Below are positions 8,784 through 18,227 of a DNA stretch of 64,000 bases, one piece after another. The DNA is from Fuerstiella sp. GTDB lineage: Bacteria; Planctomycetota; Planctomycetia; Planctomycetales; Planctomycetaceae. Positions within the stretch are counted from its first letter, which is position 1. Each line of letters begins with the position of its first letter. The notes beneath the pieces were generated by a model. That model searched no databases. It was not told the origin of the DNA and saw only the letters and a program-made list of their open reading frames with translations. The position numbers and the translations under genes were made by a program. The stretch covers positions 186,001-250,000 of the forward strand of contig JAQWOH010000048.1 in NCBI GenBank assembly GCA_029245955.1, written 5' to 3'.

Positions 8784-9860
8784 ATGCGAACGTTATTACT
8801 GTGTCTGTCACTGCCGCTGTTGTTTCCCTGTTGTCTGCAGGCCGCTGATGCAGATCTGGCCCGAATGCGCGAAAAGGCGGTTGGCTTCCTGCGACTTACG
8901 CAAAACACGGATGGGTCGTGGACTGAGGACAGAATGGTTGGTGTCACGGGGCTGGTCACCACGTCCTTGCTGCGGTCCGGATATCCAGCAGAAGACCCCC
9001 TGGTGGCAGCGGGGCTCAGGAATCTGCTACGCCACCATCAGGCTGACGGCGGATTCTACGCGGAAGGCAGCCTGCATCGAAACTACGAAACCTGTATCAC
9101 AGTGCTTGCTCTGTCGGCCGCCAACGACGGTGGGCAGTACGACGAACATATCGAAAAGGCGCAGGGGTTTCTGAAGGGACTTCAGTGGGACGAAGGAGAA
9201 GGCATCGAATCCTCAGACCCCGCCTTTGGTGGTGGAGGTTATGGCAGCCATCAGCGTCCCGATCTCTCCAACACTCAGTTCATGCTGGAAGCCTTCAAGA
9301 AATCGGGAATGAAAAAAGATGACCCTGCCATGCAGAGAATTCTGGTGTTCCTGTCGCGAACGCAGAACCTGGAAGGTCTGGGCAACGACACCGTCTTTGC
9401 AGGCAAGATTGGCGACGGCGGATTCTATTACACACCTGCGGCGGGCGGAGATTCCAAGGCCGGTGTTACCGAAAACGGTGGCCTGCGATCGTACGGCAGC
9501 ATGACTTACGCCGGATTGAAAAGTCTGATCTACGCCGGACTGGATAAGAAGGACAAACGTGTCCAGGCCGCTACGGACTGGATTCGAAAGAACTATACAC
9601 TTGCCGAAAACCCCGGTATGGGCCGGCAGGGCCTGTACTACTACTTCCATACGTTTGCAAAAACGATGGATGTGATCGATCAGGATAGTTTTCAGGACGC
9701 GGCGGGCAACCCTCATGACTGGAAATCCGAATTGACGGAACGACTGGCCGGGCTGCAGCAGCCCAACGGAAAATGGACCAATCCAGCAGACCGCTGGTAT
9801 GAAGGTGATCCGAATCTGGTGACGGCATATTGCCTGATGGCCTTGAGCTACTGCGAATAA
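8784..9860 (+). CDS. Secreted prenyltransferase/squalene-cyclase-repeat protein
   Basis: The 358-residue protein has a clear signal peptide (LLLCLSLPLLFPCCLQAADA). After it come repeated alpha/alpha-barrel units with the glycine-tryptophan style of squalene-hopene cyclase and prenyltransferase beta subunits: FLRLTQNTDGSW, HHQADGGFYAEG, GGYGSHQRPDLSNTQFM, AGLQQPNGKW. The DxDD catalytic motif of the cyclases is not visible, so I expect a non-cyclase use of the fold. Such exported repeat proteins are common in planctomycetes. The alternative, a true terpene cyclase, is unlikely given its length and export signal. Confidence 0.82.
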   Translation: MRTLLLCLSLPLLFPCCLQAADADLARMREKAVGFLRLTQNTDGSWTEDRMVGVTGLVTTSLLRSGYPAEDPLVAAGLRNLLRHHQADGGFYAEGSLHRNYETCITVLALSAANDGGQYDEHIEKAQGFLKGLQWDEGEGIESSDPAFGGGGYGSHQRPDLSNTQFMLEAFKKSGMKKDDPAMQRILVFLSRTQNLEGLGNDTVFAGKIGDGGFYYTPAAGGDSKAGVTENGGLRSYGSMTYAGLKSLIYAGLDKKDKRVQAATDWIRKNYTLAENPGMGRQGLYYYFHTFAKTMDVIDQDSFQDAAGNPHDWKSELTERLAGLQQPNGKWTNPADRWYEGDPNLVTAYCLMALSYCE

Positions 9861-9893
9861 TTCGAAGCCGCACCTGATGGGCGAAAGACAGAA

Positions 9894-10364
9894 ATGCCGG
9901 TTTTCGATTTTCGATTTACCGTTGATGCGCCGGTGGACGCTGTGTCAGCCTTCCATTTCGAATCCGGAATCCTGAAGACTCTGACGCCCCCACTGATGAT
10001 TCTGCAGGTGCACCGTTTCGAACCGCTGGGTGAGGGTTCTGTCAGTGATTTTACGATGTGGATGGGACTGATTCCGATTCGGTGGAAGGCCGTCCATGCC
10101 AACGTATCCGCTTCCGGATTTACGGACACACAGGTGACAGGTCCGATGCATTCGTGGACTCACACTCATTCATTTGTCACCACTTGCGAAAACACAACAG
10201 AAGTTCACGAACACATCGAATATGAACATTCGAGCGGCCTGCGCGGCCTTCGGTCTCGAATATTGTTTTCCTCGATTGGCCTGCTGGCACTATTCACAAT
10301 GCGGAAGGTGATCACTCGTCGAGAAGTAAACCGCCGTATGGAACAAGGTGGCCCGCAGAAGTGA
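9894..10364 (+). CDS. SRPBCC-fold protein
   Basis: The 156-residue protein begins FDFRFTVDAPVDAVSAFHFE, the first strand and helix of the START/SRPBCC ligand-binding fold, and continues with alternating strands and a C-terminal helix. A region near the end (RILFSSIGLLALFTMRKV) is hydrophobic and may line the cavity rather than span a membrane. These proteins bind hydrophobic ligands or act as cyclases. The ligand is not predictable. It follows the squalene-cyclase-repeat gene by 33 bases on the same strand, so the two may be co-transcribed. Confidence 0.72.
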   Translation: MPVFDFRFTVDAPVDAVSAFHFESGILKTLTPPLMILQVHRFEPLGEGSVSDFTMWMGLIPIRWKAVHANVSASGFTDTQVTGPMHSWTHTHSFVTTCENTTEVHEHIEYEHSSGLRGLRSRILFSSIGLLALFTMRKVITRREVNRRMEQGGPQK

Positions 10365-10427
10365 ACCGGCAGCAGACGATACCAGTTCGGGCGGACCAGG
10401 TTCGCGAAGAGTCATTGCGACGCGGTG

Positions 10428-11078
10428 CTATTCCGCAGCGATCAGAATACGGTTTTCGACCCTCCGTACTCCCGGGCGGAGCCGAATCAGATTCGCTGCC
10501 AGCCGCCGAGCAGCCGGATTGTTGACGGCTCCGTCAAGCACGGCGACACCCACGCCGGAAACACTGACCGAGACATCGCGAAACTCCGGACGTTGCAGAG
10601 CAACGCGATTGATCGCGAACCCGGAAGCAGGCACCAGACCGGCCCCGGCATTTGGCGATGGGTAACTAAAAGCGATTCTCAGGGTTGTTGGAATGCTGCG
10701 TGGCGTCCCGGTTTGCTGATTTCCGCCCGTTGGGACGCTGGCTTCTGCCAAAGCTCGAAATAAGCGATTGGCTCCGTCGTCCGTCGCCACTGCACCGCCG
10801 ACAAAGTTGCCCGTCTGGTTGCTGCCGATGAACGTTTCTGTGGTGTTACCGCCTGCAACACCCCCGCCCTGACCACCACCGTCCAAGCCCGCAGTTGTGC
10901 GTCCGCCCACTCCGCTGGTTGTACCGCCGCTGGCAGTTGCTGATCCCTGGGCCGCAGTATTGCCGCCACCTGTCGCTGCCTGACCCCCACCGATCTGACC
11001 CAGCTGGGCCATTGCCTTACCGGAAAACATGACGGCCGCCAGAAATGTGAGGTGAAGAGATAAGTGTCTTGTCTGCAC
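10428..11078 (-). CDS. Secreted glycine-rich protein with C-terminal BON-like domain
   Basis: The 216-residue protein has a signal peptide ending GKAMAQ, then a low-complexity region (about 26-95) rich in Gly, Thr, Ala and Asn, and a C-terminal alpha/beta domain (about 125-216). The end of that domain, VAVLDGAVNNPAARRLAANLIRLRPGVRRVENRI, has the layout of a BON domain, which binds membranes or peptidoglycan-associated surfaces. The glycine-rich part is probably a flexible spacer. Envelope location is inferred from the export signal. Confidence 0.75.
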   Translation of the reverse strand: MQTRHLSLHLTFLAAVMFSGKAMAQLGQIGGGQAATGGGNTAAQGSATASGGTTSGVGGRTTAGLDGGGQGGGVAGGNTTETFIGSNQTGNFVGGAVATDDGANRLFRALAEASVPTGGNQQTGTPRSIPTTLRIAFSYPSPNAGAGLVPASGFAINRVALQRPEFRDVSVSVSGVGVAVLDGAVNNPAARRLAANLIRLRPGVRRVENRILIAAE

Positions 11079-11515
11079 GGGGTTCTATCCTTTGCTTAGA
11101 GCCGTCAGTTCTGGCAGGCACGTGAACGGGACAATCCATCATATCCGCACCAAGGCGTCCACTGCATCGAATATCGCAATTTTCACCAGTTCGATCCTGA
11201 CGAAACGGCGAGAACAGCTTCAGCCAGTCGGAGATTCGCACCGTCGGTCACTGAAATCGTTTCAGCTGGTGCAGAGGGCATAGCAAGTTTATTGTTTGAC
11301 CGACGTGGACCTGATTTGAGCAGGCTGTCGATGAGGGGGTCTGCTCCGGTGGTTCCGACAGTTCTGGCCAGGCGGTTTTCCGATCGTTCATGCGTGACAG
11401 ATCTGCCACTGAGGACAACTGGTCCGGGATCCTGGTCATGCACGTGGCTCCACTGTAAACTGACGGTCTGAACCGTGCCGGACGTCCATCAACGAACTAT
11501 TTCGCGAATCCATCA
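11079..11515. promoter_or_regulatory. Divergent intergenic region between BON-like and EamA genes
   Basis: About 440 bases between divergent starts. An 86-codon minus-strand frame (11183-11443) lacks any recognisable feature and is not called. No repeat or strong hairpin was seen. Confidence 0.35.
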
Positions 11516-12409
11516 ATGGGAACAGGTGAGACCGCCGCTCTGGCCGCAGCGGCATTCTGGGCTGCTGCCAGTCTGTTGTACGGAAAAACGAATCTTTCTG
11601 CATGGGGTATGAACCTCGGCAAGAACGTGCTTGCCAGTCTGATCCTGTTAACGCAGCTGTACATTATGTCTTCGCTTAGTGGCTCAGACGTGTTGCAGGC
11701 AGATTTGTGGGCATGGTCATGGCTCGGCCTGAGTGGTGTGGTTGGCATCATGATGGGCGACACGTGCTATTTTCGCAGTCTTCAGATTCTGGGTCCGCGA
11801 AAAGCACTTATTGTATCCACGACTGCTCCGGTTTTTGCAGCGGTCCTGGGCTACGTGCTGCTTGACGAATCCGTCACTGTCACGGTTGCCGCCGGCATGT
11901 TCGTGACAACCGGCGCGGTGGCCTGGGTTGTGTCCGACGGACGTTCTGTCGATGAAGCTCCTGGACTTTTTCCCGGTTCGCCTCGTGCAGGAATAGCCGC
12001 CGGGATTCTGGGTGCAATTTGTCAGGCGGTTGGAGCCGTCTGTTCGAAGATCGGCATGCAGGAGTGTGATCCCGTCGAAGCGTCATTGATTCGTCTGTCT
12101 GTCTCGGCTGTCGGTGCGCTTGTCATCGTTGCCGCTCTGGGGCAATTGAAGTCTGTCACGACCAGACTTGCAGACTTAAGCGTGCTGCGGCGGTTTGTGC
12201 CTGCCGTGATTGTCGGGACGTGGCTGGGAATCTGGCTGAGCCAGGTGGCTTTCAAACACGCGTCCGTGTCTGTTGCCGTCACTCTGCTGGCCACCACTCC
12301 GTTGTTTGCAATTCCGCTGGTGCGGATTTTTTATGGCCACCGTGTGTCCGGCATTGCTGTGGTTGGCACGATTTTGGCGATTGTCGGCGTTTACCTGGTG
12401 GTGTCGTGA
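11516..12409 (+). CDS. EamA-family transporter (drug/metabolite transporter superfamily)
   Basis: The 297-residue protein is predicted to have about ten membrane helices in two repeats of five, the usual EamA design. The first repeat includes the helix-3/4 segment VVGIMMGDTCYFRSLQILGPRKALIVSTTAPVFAAVLG, the second its counterpart IVGTWLGIWLSQVAFKHASVSVAVTLLATTPLFAIPL. It probably exports or imports a small metabolite across the inner membrane; the substrate is unknown. It is upstream of the amidohydrolase gene on the same strand with a 166-base gap, so linkage is uncertain. Confidence 0.9.
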   Translation: MGTGETAALAAAAFWAAASLLYGKTNLSAWGMNLGKNVLASLILLTQLYIMSSLSGSDVLQADLWAWSWLGLSGVVGIMMGDTCYFRSLQILGPRKALIVSTTAPVFAAVLGYVLLDESVTVTVAAGMFVTTGAVAWVVSDGRSVDEAPGLFPGSPRAGIAAGILGAICQAVGAVCSKIGMQECDPVEASLIRLSVSAVGALVIVAALGQLKSVTTRLADLSVLRRFVPAVIVGTWLGIWLSQVAFKHASVSVAVTLLATTPLFAIPLVRIFYGHRVSGIAVVGTILAIVGVYLVVS

Positions 12410-12575
12410 CGCTTCACATACGGGACGATTGAGCCAGGACCCGTCTTTCCACAAAAATCATGGCAACAAGTCAACGTATGCTGATAGTCTGGAGTCATCT
12501 GACCGGCATAAAGATGAGATAACTCCGACCGGCCGGCTTGTTGATGTTCTGTTTTCGTGCTCCCAGAGAGTCAAA

Positions 12576-15500
12576 ATGCTGACGTTCATTCGCCTCATCG
12601 TTTTACTGCTGGTCCCTGCAGTTTCCATAGCAGCAGATCAGTCGTCGGACCAGAATGTGGGCTTGCGCAAGAACGTTCCGAGCGTCTGGGCGTTACAGCA
12701 TGCGACGGTTGTGGTGCGTCCCGGAGAAGTGGTCAACGATATGACCGTCGTTGTTCGCGACGGCAAGATCAGCTCAGTAACAGCAGCGGGTACACCGCCG
12801 GCTGATGCACGTTTGGTCGATCTGCAGGGTAAAACCGTTTACGCCGGGTTCATCGATGCGTATTCGGAGGTCAGACTGTCTGCGGACCACCTTAGTCGGG
12901 CGGCTCGCCATTGGAATACAAACGTCACCCCACAGCTGTCGGTCGCAGAGCAGCCGGGTGGCAGCTCGGAAAATGAAGAACTTCGAAAGCAGGGTGTCGT
13001 GGCTCAGCTGCGTGCACCGTCGACCGGAATCGTCAGAGGCCGAAGCGCACTTGTGGCGACGGGGTCGGGTGATCCAGGTCATTCAATTCTCAGGGGCGAT
13101 GTGGCGCAGCATCTTGAACTGACCGTGGCCAAACGAGACAAAGAGAATTACCCCGGGTCGCCCATGGGGGCGGTAGCCCTTGCACGACAAGCGGCCTACG
13201 ACGCTCAATGGTACCGCGATGTGTGGAATGTGGCGAATGTTCATCCGGAACTGCCACGCCCCGAACACAACGACGCTCTTGGTGCACTGAAGCCGGTCCT
13301 GAACGGCAGGCAGCCTGTTATTGTGGGAACATCGAATGAGCTGTTTTTTCTTAGGGCAGATCGCTTTGCCAGAGAATTCGGACTGAATCTGATCATTCGC
13401 GGCAGCGGACATGAATATCGTCGCCTGAATGAACTTGCTGCTACCGGTCGCACTGTGATCCTGCCTTTGAATTTCTCACAGCCGCCAAATGTCAGTACGG
13501 CCGAAGTCGCGGTAAACGTGACTCTGGAATCACTTCTGCACTGGGACATGGCGCCGGAAAATCCGGCTCGTGTGGCTGCTGCCGGAATGGACTTTGCATT
13601 CACAAGCGACAGGTTGTCTTCAACCCGTGACTTTCTCAAACACCTGCGCAAAGCAGTCGCCAGAGGACTGGCTGCAGATGCAGCGCTGGAAGGTCTGACC
13701 CTGACACCGGCCACCCTGTTTGGCGTTGCCGACCAGCTGGGCACGATTGAAGCTGGCAAGCTGGCCAGCTTTGTGATTGCAGACGGAGATGTTTTCGACC
13801 AGAAAACAAAGGTCGTGGAAACGTGGGTGGCAGGCGAACGCTTTGAACATTCGCCACGGCCACGTACAGATCTGACCGGCATGTACGAAGTCCAACTGCA
13901 GCGTAAGTCAGAGTTTGCAGAGCGGCTCTTCGTGGAATTGAAACGGGACGGAACGAAGTTCAGCGGGCGCGCATCACTGTCGCCGGTCACCGAGTCAACT
14001 GCCGCAGACAGCGTCTCTGCGACCGATGCAGCCGGCGACAGCGCGGCCGCCGGGAACGAGACCATGGATGTCGTCAGCATGAAACGTGTTCAGCTGCGGG
14101 ACTTTACAGCCACCGGACAATTTGCGGCCGAAAAATTTGGCGGTAAGGGTGCGGCGCGCATGACGCTGGTCTTCAGCGAAACACCGTCTGACAGCAGGAA
14201 GGACGTGGTGGCACTGGGCAGCATCGTCTGGCCCACCGGGGAAACGTCCATCGCATCCGCAGTGCGGATCAGCCGGATCGAAAATACCGACGATCCAGAC
14301 AGCCTGAACGACACCAACAATAACGAGAATGCAGATACACCGGCGTCGTATGAGGTCAACTATCCGCTGGGCGCGTTCGGACGGGCCGCGCCCCCGGTAC
14401 CCGCGGGGCCGACGGCGTTTACCAATGCGACGATCTGGACTTGTGGCCCGAAAGGAGTGATCAGGAAGGGAATGGTATTGATCGACGATGGCCGTGTCAT
14501 CGGTGTTGGACGAACGTTACTGATCCCCGACAACGCGACGATCGTCGACCTTCAAGGCCGCCACATTACGCCCGGTATCATCGACTGTCATTCCCATATG
14601 GCCACCGACGGTGGTGTCAATGAATCGACGCAGGCGGTTACGTGCGAAGTGCGGATCGGTGACTTCATCGACTGCGACGACATTTCCATCTACCGACAGC
14701 TGGCGGGTGGTGTTACCACATCAAACATTCTGCACGGATCGGCCAATCCGATTGGTGGTCAGAACCAGGTGATCAAGCTGCGCTGGGGATCCACCGGGGA
14801 AACGATGAAATTTGCGGACGCGCCTGCCGGAGTCAAGTTTGCACTGGGTGAGAACGTTAAGCAAAGCAACTGGGGTGATGAATATACAACGCGTTATCCT
14901 CAGACACGTATGGGCGTCCAGCAGATCTTCCGAGATTCATTTCAGGCGGCTCAGGAATATGCCAGTCGCATGGACGCGTGGCAAAAAGATCACCGGGGAC
15001 TGCCGCCGAGGCGGGATCTGGAACTGGATGCGCTGCGTGAAATTGTTGAAGGCGATCGCTGGATTCACTGTCACAGTTACCGGCAGGACGAAATACTTGC
15101 GCTGATTCGAGTACTGAACGAATACGAAATCACGATTGGTACGTTTCAGCATATTCTGGAAGGCTACAAAGTCGCTGACGAGATGGCGAAGCACGGTGCG
15201 ATGGGGTCGGCGTTCTCTGACTGGTGGGCCTACAAGTTTGAGGTGTACGATGCCATTCCCTATGGCGGCGCGTTGATGCACCGGGCAGGGGTCGTCGTAT
15301 CCTTTAATTCCGACGACGCAGAACTGGCGACTCGACTGAACCAGGAAGCGGCCAAGGCGGTCAAGTACGGCGGAGTTTCGCCCGCAGAAGCGTTGAAGTT
15401 TGTAACGTTGAACCCTGCCAGGCAACTGCGCATCGATCAGCATGTCGGCTCACTGGAAGTCGGCAAGCACGCCGACCTTGTGGTCTGGAACGGTCCGCCG

Positions 15501-15764
15501 CTTTCAAACTTCAGCCGGTGCGAACAGACATGGATTGATGGTGCTTTGTATTTTGACCGTGATGAAGACGAAGCTCATCGACAACGCATTGCTGAAATGC
15601 GGAATACTCTGATCCAGAAAATTCTGACATCGGGCGAAAAGATGCGTGGTGTTGGTGAAGATGATGATGACCCCAGTGCGATGTGGCCTCGTCATGATGA
15701 GTTCTGCCATGCTCATGGTCACGGCCACGACGAACATGAACACGGTCACTCCGAATCCCATTGA
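12576..15764 (+). CDS. Secreted double-domain amidohydrolase with histidine-rich tail
   Basis: The start at 12576 is chosen because it gives a proper signal peptide (FIRLIVLLLVPAVSIAADQ); the open frame extends 303 bases further upstream into the transporter gene. The 1062-residue product has two amidohydrolase (TIM-barrel) units. The first (about 45-500) keeps the flanking strands, but the metal motif reads AGFIDAYSEVRL with no HxH, so it is probably inactive. The second (about 610-1010) has PGIIDCHSHMATDGG with HSH at about 672-674, plus later HCHSYRQDE and QHILEG histidines, so it should be active on a cyclic amide or dipeptide-like substrate. The last 25 residues are rich in His (HAHGHGHDEHEHGHSESH) and may bind metal. 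Confidence 0.87.
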   Translation: MLTFIRLIVLLLVPAVSIAADQSSDQNVGLRKNVPSVWALQHATVVVRPGEVVNDMTVVVRDGKISSVTAAGTPPADARLVDLQGKTVYAGFIDAYSEVRLSADHLSRAARHWNTNVTPQLSVAEQPGGSSENEELRKQGVVAQLRAPSTGIVRGRSALVATGSGDPGHSILRGDVAQHLELTVAKRDKENYPGSPMGAVALARQAAYDAQWYRDVWNVANVHPELPRPEHNDALGALKPVLNGRQPVIVGTSNELFFLRADRFAREFGLNLIIRGSGHEYRRLNELAATGRTVILPLNFSQPPNVSTAEVAVNVTLESLLHWDMAPENPARVAAAGMDFAFTSDRLSSTRDFLKHLRKAVARGLAADAALEGLTLTPATLFGVADQLGTIEAGKLASFVIADGDVFDQKTKVVETWVAGERFEHSPRPRTDLTGMYEVQLQRKSEFAERLFVELKRDGTKFSGRASLSPVTESTAADSVSATDAAGDSAAAGNETMDVVSMKRVQLRDFTATGQFAAEKFGGKGAARMTLVFSETPSDSRKDVVALGSIVWPTGETSIASAVRISRIENTDDPDSLNDTNNNENADTPASYEVNYPLGAFGRAAPPVPAGPTAFTNATIWTCGPKGVIRKGMVLIDDGRVIGVGRTLLIPDNATIVDLQGRHITPGIIDCHSHMATDGGVNESTQAVTCEVRIGDFIDCDDISIYRQLAGGVTTSNILHGSANPIGGQNQVIKLRWGSTGETMKFADAPAGVKFALGENVKQSNWGDEYTTRYPQTRMGVQQIFRDSFQAAQEYASRMDAWQKDHRGLPPRRDLELDALREIVEGDRWIHCHSYRQDEILALIRVLNEYEITIGTFQHILEGYKVADEMAKHGAMGSAFSDWWAYKFEVYDAIPYGGALMHRAGVVVSFNSDDAELATRLNQEAAKAVKYGGVSPAEALKFVTLNPARQLRIDQHVGSLEVGKHADLVVWNGPPLSNFSRCEQTWIDGALYFDRDEDEAHRQRIAEMRNTLIQKILTSGEKMRGVGEDDDDPSAMWPRHDEFCHAHGHGHDEHEHGHSESH

Positions 15765-15772
15765 AAACGCTC

Positions 15773-17098
15773 ATGACAATTTCCACCGCACCTGTGCGTC
15801 AGCCCCTGTCCAGTCAAAAGGCGAGAATCCTGACCGCAGCGCTGTCATTGTTGTTTCTGTCCTTCGTGATGATGCCGGCGCCGGCTGAAGGAACGGATGA
15901 GGTGCCTGGTGCGCCGCAGACGCAGCCCATCGCTCTGACAAATTGCTACGTGCACCCCGTCGTCGGCCCCACGGTCAGAAAAGGCACCATCGTCTTTAAG
16001 GACGGGCGGATTACGGCCATCGGTCAGGACGTGTCACTGCCGAAAAAGACAGAAGTCATTGATTTGAAGGGGCGACACGTCTACCCCGGCCTGATCGAAG
16101 CGCATTCTCAGATCGGTCTGAAGGAAATCTCTGCTGTGCGAGCCAGTCGGGATTATTCCGAAGCCGGCAGCATCAACCCTAACGTGCGGGCCAACGTCAG
16201 CGTGAACCCGGACAGCGAAGTCATACCAGTAACACGAGCAAACGGAGTACTGATCGCTGTTTCCTCACCCAGTGGTGGACGAGTCAGCGGTGTGGCATCC
16301 GTGATGCAGCTGGACGGTTGGACGTACGAAGACATGACTCTGAAGGCTGCTGCCGCAATGGTTGTTAACTGGCCGTCGCCGCCGTCGACCGGTGAGAGTC
16401 CCGGGTTGAAGGTTCTGCGCGAGCTGTTCGACGATGTTCGCGCCTATCAGGCGGCTCGCAACACAGATGCTGGCGACCAGAGATTTGACATACGTCTGGA
16501 GTCGATGTTGCCGGTCATCGCCGGTGATCTGCCGGTTCTGGCGATCGCACACCACGCGTCCGAGATTCAGGCTGCCGTTTCATTTGCATTGGAGCAGAGG
16601 ATCCGACTGATCATCTTTGGCGGGCATGATGCCGAACTCTGTGCCGTTCTGCTGAAGAAGCATGATGTGCCGGTCATCATTGATTCCACTCACCGCAAAC
16701 CGTCGCGGCGATATGAACCCTATGACACGGCATACACTCTGCCTTCGCGATTAAGTAAAGCAGGTATTCGGTTCTGTATCTCCGGTTCCGACCGAAACGC
16801 CACGTGGAATGCCAGAAACCTTCCTTATCATGCGGCTACGGCCGCAGCGCACGGTTTACGTCGCGACGAGGCTCTGCGATCAGTGACTTTGTATCCCGCA
16901 CAGATCCTCGGAGTTGCAGATCGGGTTGGGTCACTGGAACTTGGTAAAGACGCCACCTTAATCGTCACGACGGGCGATCCACTCGAAACGAAGACTCAGG
17001 TCACCCGGGCATTTGTGCAGGGTCGCGCAGTACAACTCACCAGTCGTCACACTCGACTTCGCGACAAGTACCAGGAAAAATACAATCAGCAGAAATGA
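15773..17098 (+). CDS. Secreted amidohydrolase-like protein, metal site degenerate
   Basis: The frame opens with TTG at 15761, overlapping the previous stop, but ATG at 15773 leads directly into a signal peptide (ILTAALSLLFLSFVMMPAPAEG), so I use it. The 441-residue protein has the amidohydrolase frame: KGRHVYPGLIEAHSQIGL, later SVTLYPAQILGVADRVGSLELGKDATLIV. The HxH motif is altered to HSQ, like the first domain of the preceding protein, and it may be a paralogue of that domain. Position and overlap suggest one operon and perhaps a complex. Catalytic activity is doubtful. Confidence 0.83.
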   Translation: MTISTAPVRQPLSSQKARILTAALSLLFLSFVMMPAPAEGTDEVPGAPQTQPIALTNCYVHPVVGPTVRKGTIVFKDGRITAIGQDVSLPKKTEVIDLKGRHVYPGLIEAHSQIGLKEISAVRASRDYSEAGSINPNVRANVSVNPDSEVIPVTRANGVLIAVSSPSGGRVSGVASVMQLDGWTYEDMTLKAAAAMVVNWPSPPSTGESPGLKVLRELFDDVRAYQAARNTDAGDQRFDIRLESMLPVIAGDLPVLAIAHHASEIQAAVSFALEQRIRLIIFGGHDAELCAVLLKKHDVPVIIDSTHRKPSRRYEPYDTAYTLPSRLSKAGIRFCISGSDRNATWNARNLPYHAATAAAHGLRRDEALRSVTLYPAQILGVADRVGSLELGKDATLIVTTGDPLETKTQVTRAFVQGRAVQLTSRHTRLRDKYQEKYNQQK

Positions 17099-17122
17099 GC
17101 CAACCGGACAACGGCTCATTTT
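17093..17122. terminator. Bidirectional terminator between convergent genes
   Basis: AAATGAGCC and GGCTCATTT form a 9-base inverted repeat around an 11-base loop. A T-run follows on the plus strand and an A/T-rich flank on the other. It spans the stop of the amidohydrolase gene and lies against the stop of the binding-protein gene, so it can serve both. Confidence 0.75.
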
Positions 17123-18090
17123 GCCAGAATGTCAGCGGTGACCAGGTCGACCGGTGTTTCCTTGTCATCTGGAGTGTTGCCGGAGCTAATGGCCTCCAGA
17201 GCATAATCAATGCCGAAGATGGCCAGCTGGTCGCCATGCTGATCTGCGGTCGCCAGAATTTCTCCATCGCGGATGGCCTGCTGTACAGCCGAGATGTTGT
17301 CGAAGCCGACGATCCTGACGCGTTCGAGTTGCCCTGCGGCCTTTACTGCGGCCAGCGCACCCAGCGCCATGCTGTCGTTACATGCCAGAATGGCCTTCAA
17401 TTCCGGCTGAGCGGTCAGCATTCCTGACGCGGTCTGATTGGCCAGACTCATCTCCCACTTGGCCGACTGCGAATCGACGATTCTGATATTGGCGGCTTTC
17501 ATGGCTTCTTCGAACCCCAGTTTTCGCTGTTGTCCGTTGAATGATGTCGGCAGTCCTTCAAGTACGGCAACTTTGTCCCCGGCCTGCATCGTAGATGCCA
17601 GATGTTCACCGACGTTTCGAGCTCCGGCTCTGTTGTCAGGGCCGACGAACGGAATCGACAATCCACTGGATGACAGCACATCGGAGTCCAGTTTGTTGTC
17701 GATGTTGATGACGATGATTCCCACTTCGCGAGCCCGCTGCAGTACCGGGACAAGTGCTTTGGAATCCGCCGGCGCAATCACAATAGCGTCGACCTGCAGA
17801 GCGATCATCTGTTCGACAAGGGACACCTGACCGCTCAGGTCGGTTTCGTCCCTGATGCCATTTACGATCAGGTCGTATGTGTCTGAGTTGGCAGCCTGAT
17901 GGTCCTTCGCCCCCTGAGCCATGGTGGAGAAAAACTCGTTTGCCAGCGATTTCATAACCAGCGCGACTCGTGGCCGGGATGCGGAAGCTGGCGTGCTTGG
18001 TGTGGAACCCGATGACGGCACCGGCGCATCGCTGCAGCCGGCGATGACAACAGCCAGGGTCAGCGCGGGACCGGTGAAGATTCTGCTCAT
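17116..18090 (-). CDS. Sugar-type periplasmic binding lipoprotein (RbsB-like)
   Basis: The 324-residue protein starts with a lipoprotein signal, hydrophobic core then VIAGC. The rest matches the type-1 periplasmic binding fold of RbsB/LacI: VALVMKSLANEFFSTMAQGAKDH, the VDAIVIAPADSKALVP stretch, a second lobe with ILACNDSMALGALAAVKAAG, and VRIVGFDNISAVQQAI. It should bind a sugar or related solute outside the inner membrane. No ABC permease or ATPase gene lies nearby, so its partner is elsewhere or it works as a sensor. It is the only gene of that type in the window. Confidence 0.9.
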   Translation of the reverse strand: MSRIFTGPALTLAVVIAGCSDAPVPSSGSTPSTPASASRPRVALVMKSLANEFFSTMAQGAKDHQAANSDTYDLIVNGIRDETDLSGQVSLVEQMIALQVDAIVIAPADSKALVPVLQRAREVGIIVINIDNKLDSDVLSSSGLSIPFVGPDNRAGARNVGEHLASTMQAGDKVAVLEGLPTSFNGQQRKLGFEEAMKAANIRIVDSQSAKWEMSLANQTASGMLTAQPELKAILACNDSMALGALAAVKAAGQLERVRIVGFDNISAVQQAIRDGEILATADQHGDQLAIFGIDYALEAISSGNTPDDKETPVDLVTADILAK

Positions 18091-18227
18091 GAATTACGTC
18101 CGATATACAGAAAGACTGGTGATACCTGCAACAATTTACAAAGACGACTGCACAACTGCCATAAAGTCCGTGCCGGTTAAGCCGGAACGGTACAACAGAA
18201 ACGGGGCGATTCTTAACGTGCCGCTGA

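Noticed and set aside
11183..11443. 86-codon minus-strand frame between the BON-like and transporter genes
   Set aside because: Composition is unlike a folded protein and there is no motif or ribosome-binding site.
12273..12575. Upstream extension of the double amidohydrolase frame
   Set aside because: It overlaps the end of the transporter gene and precedes a good signal peptide starting at 12576.
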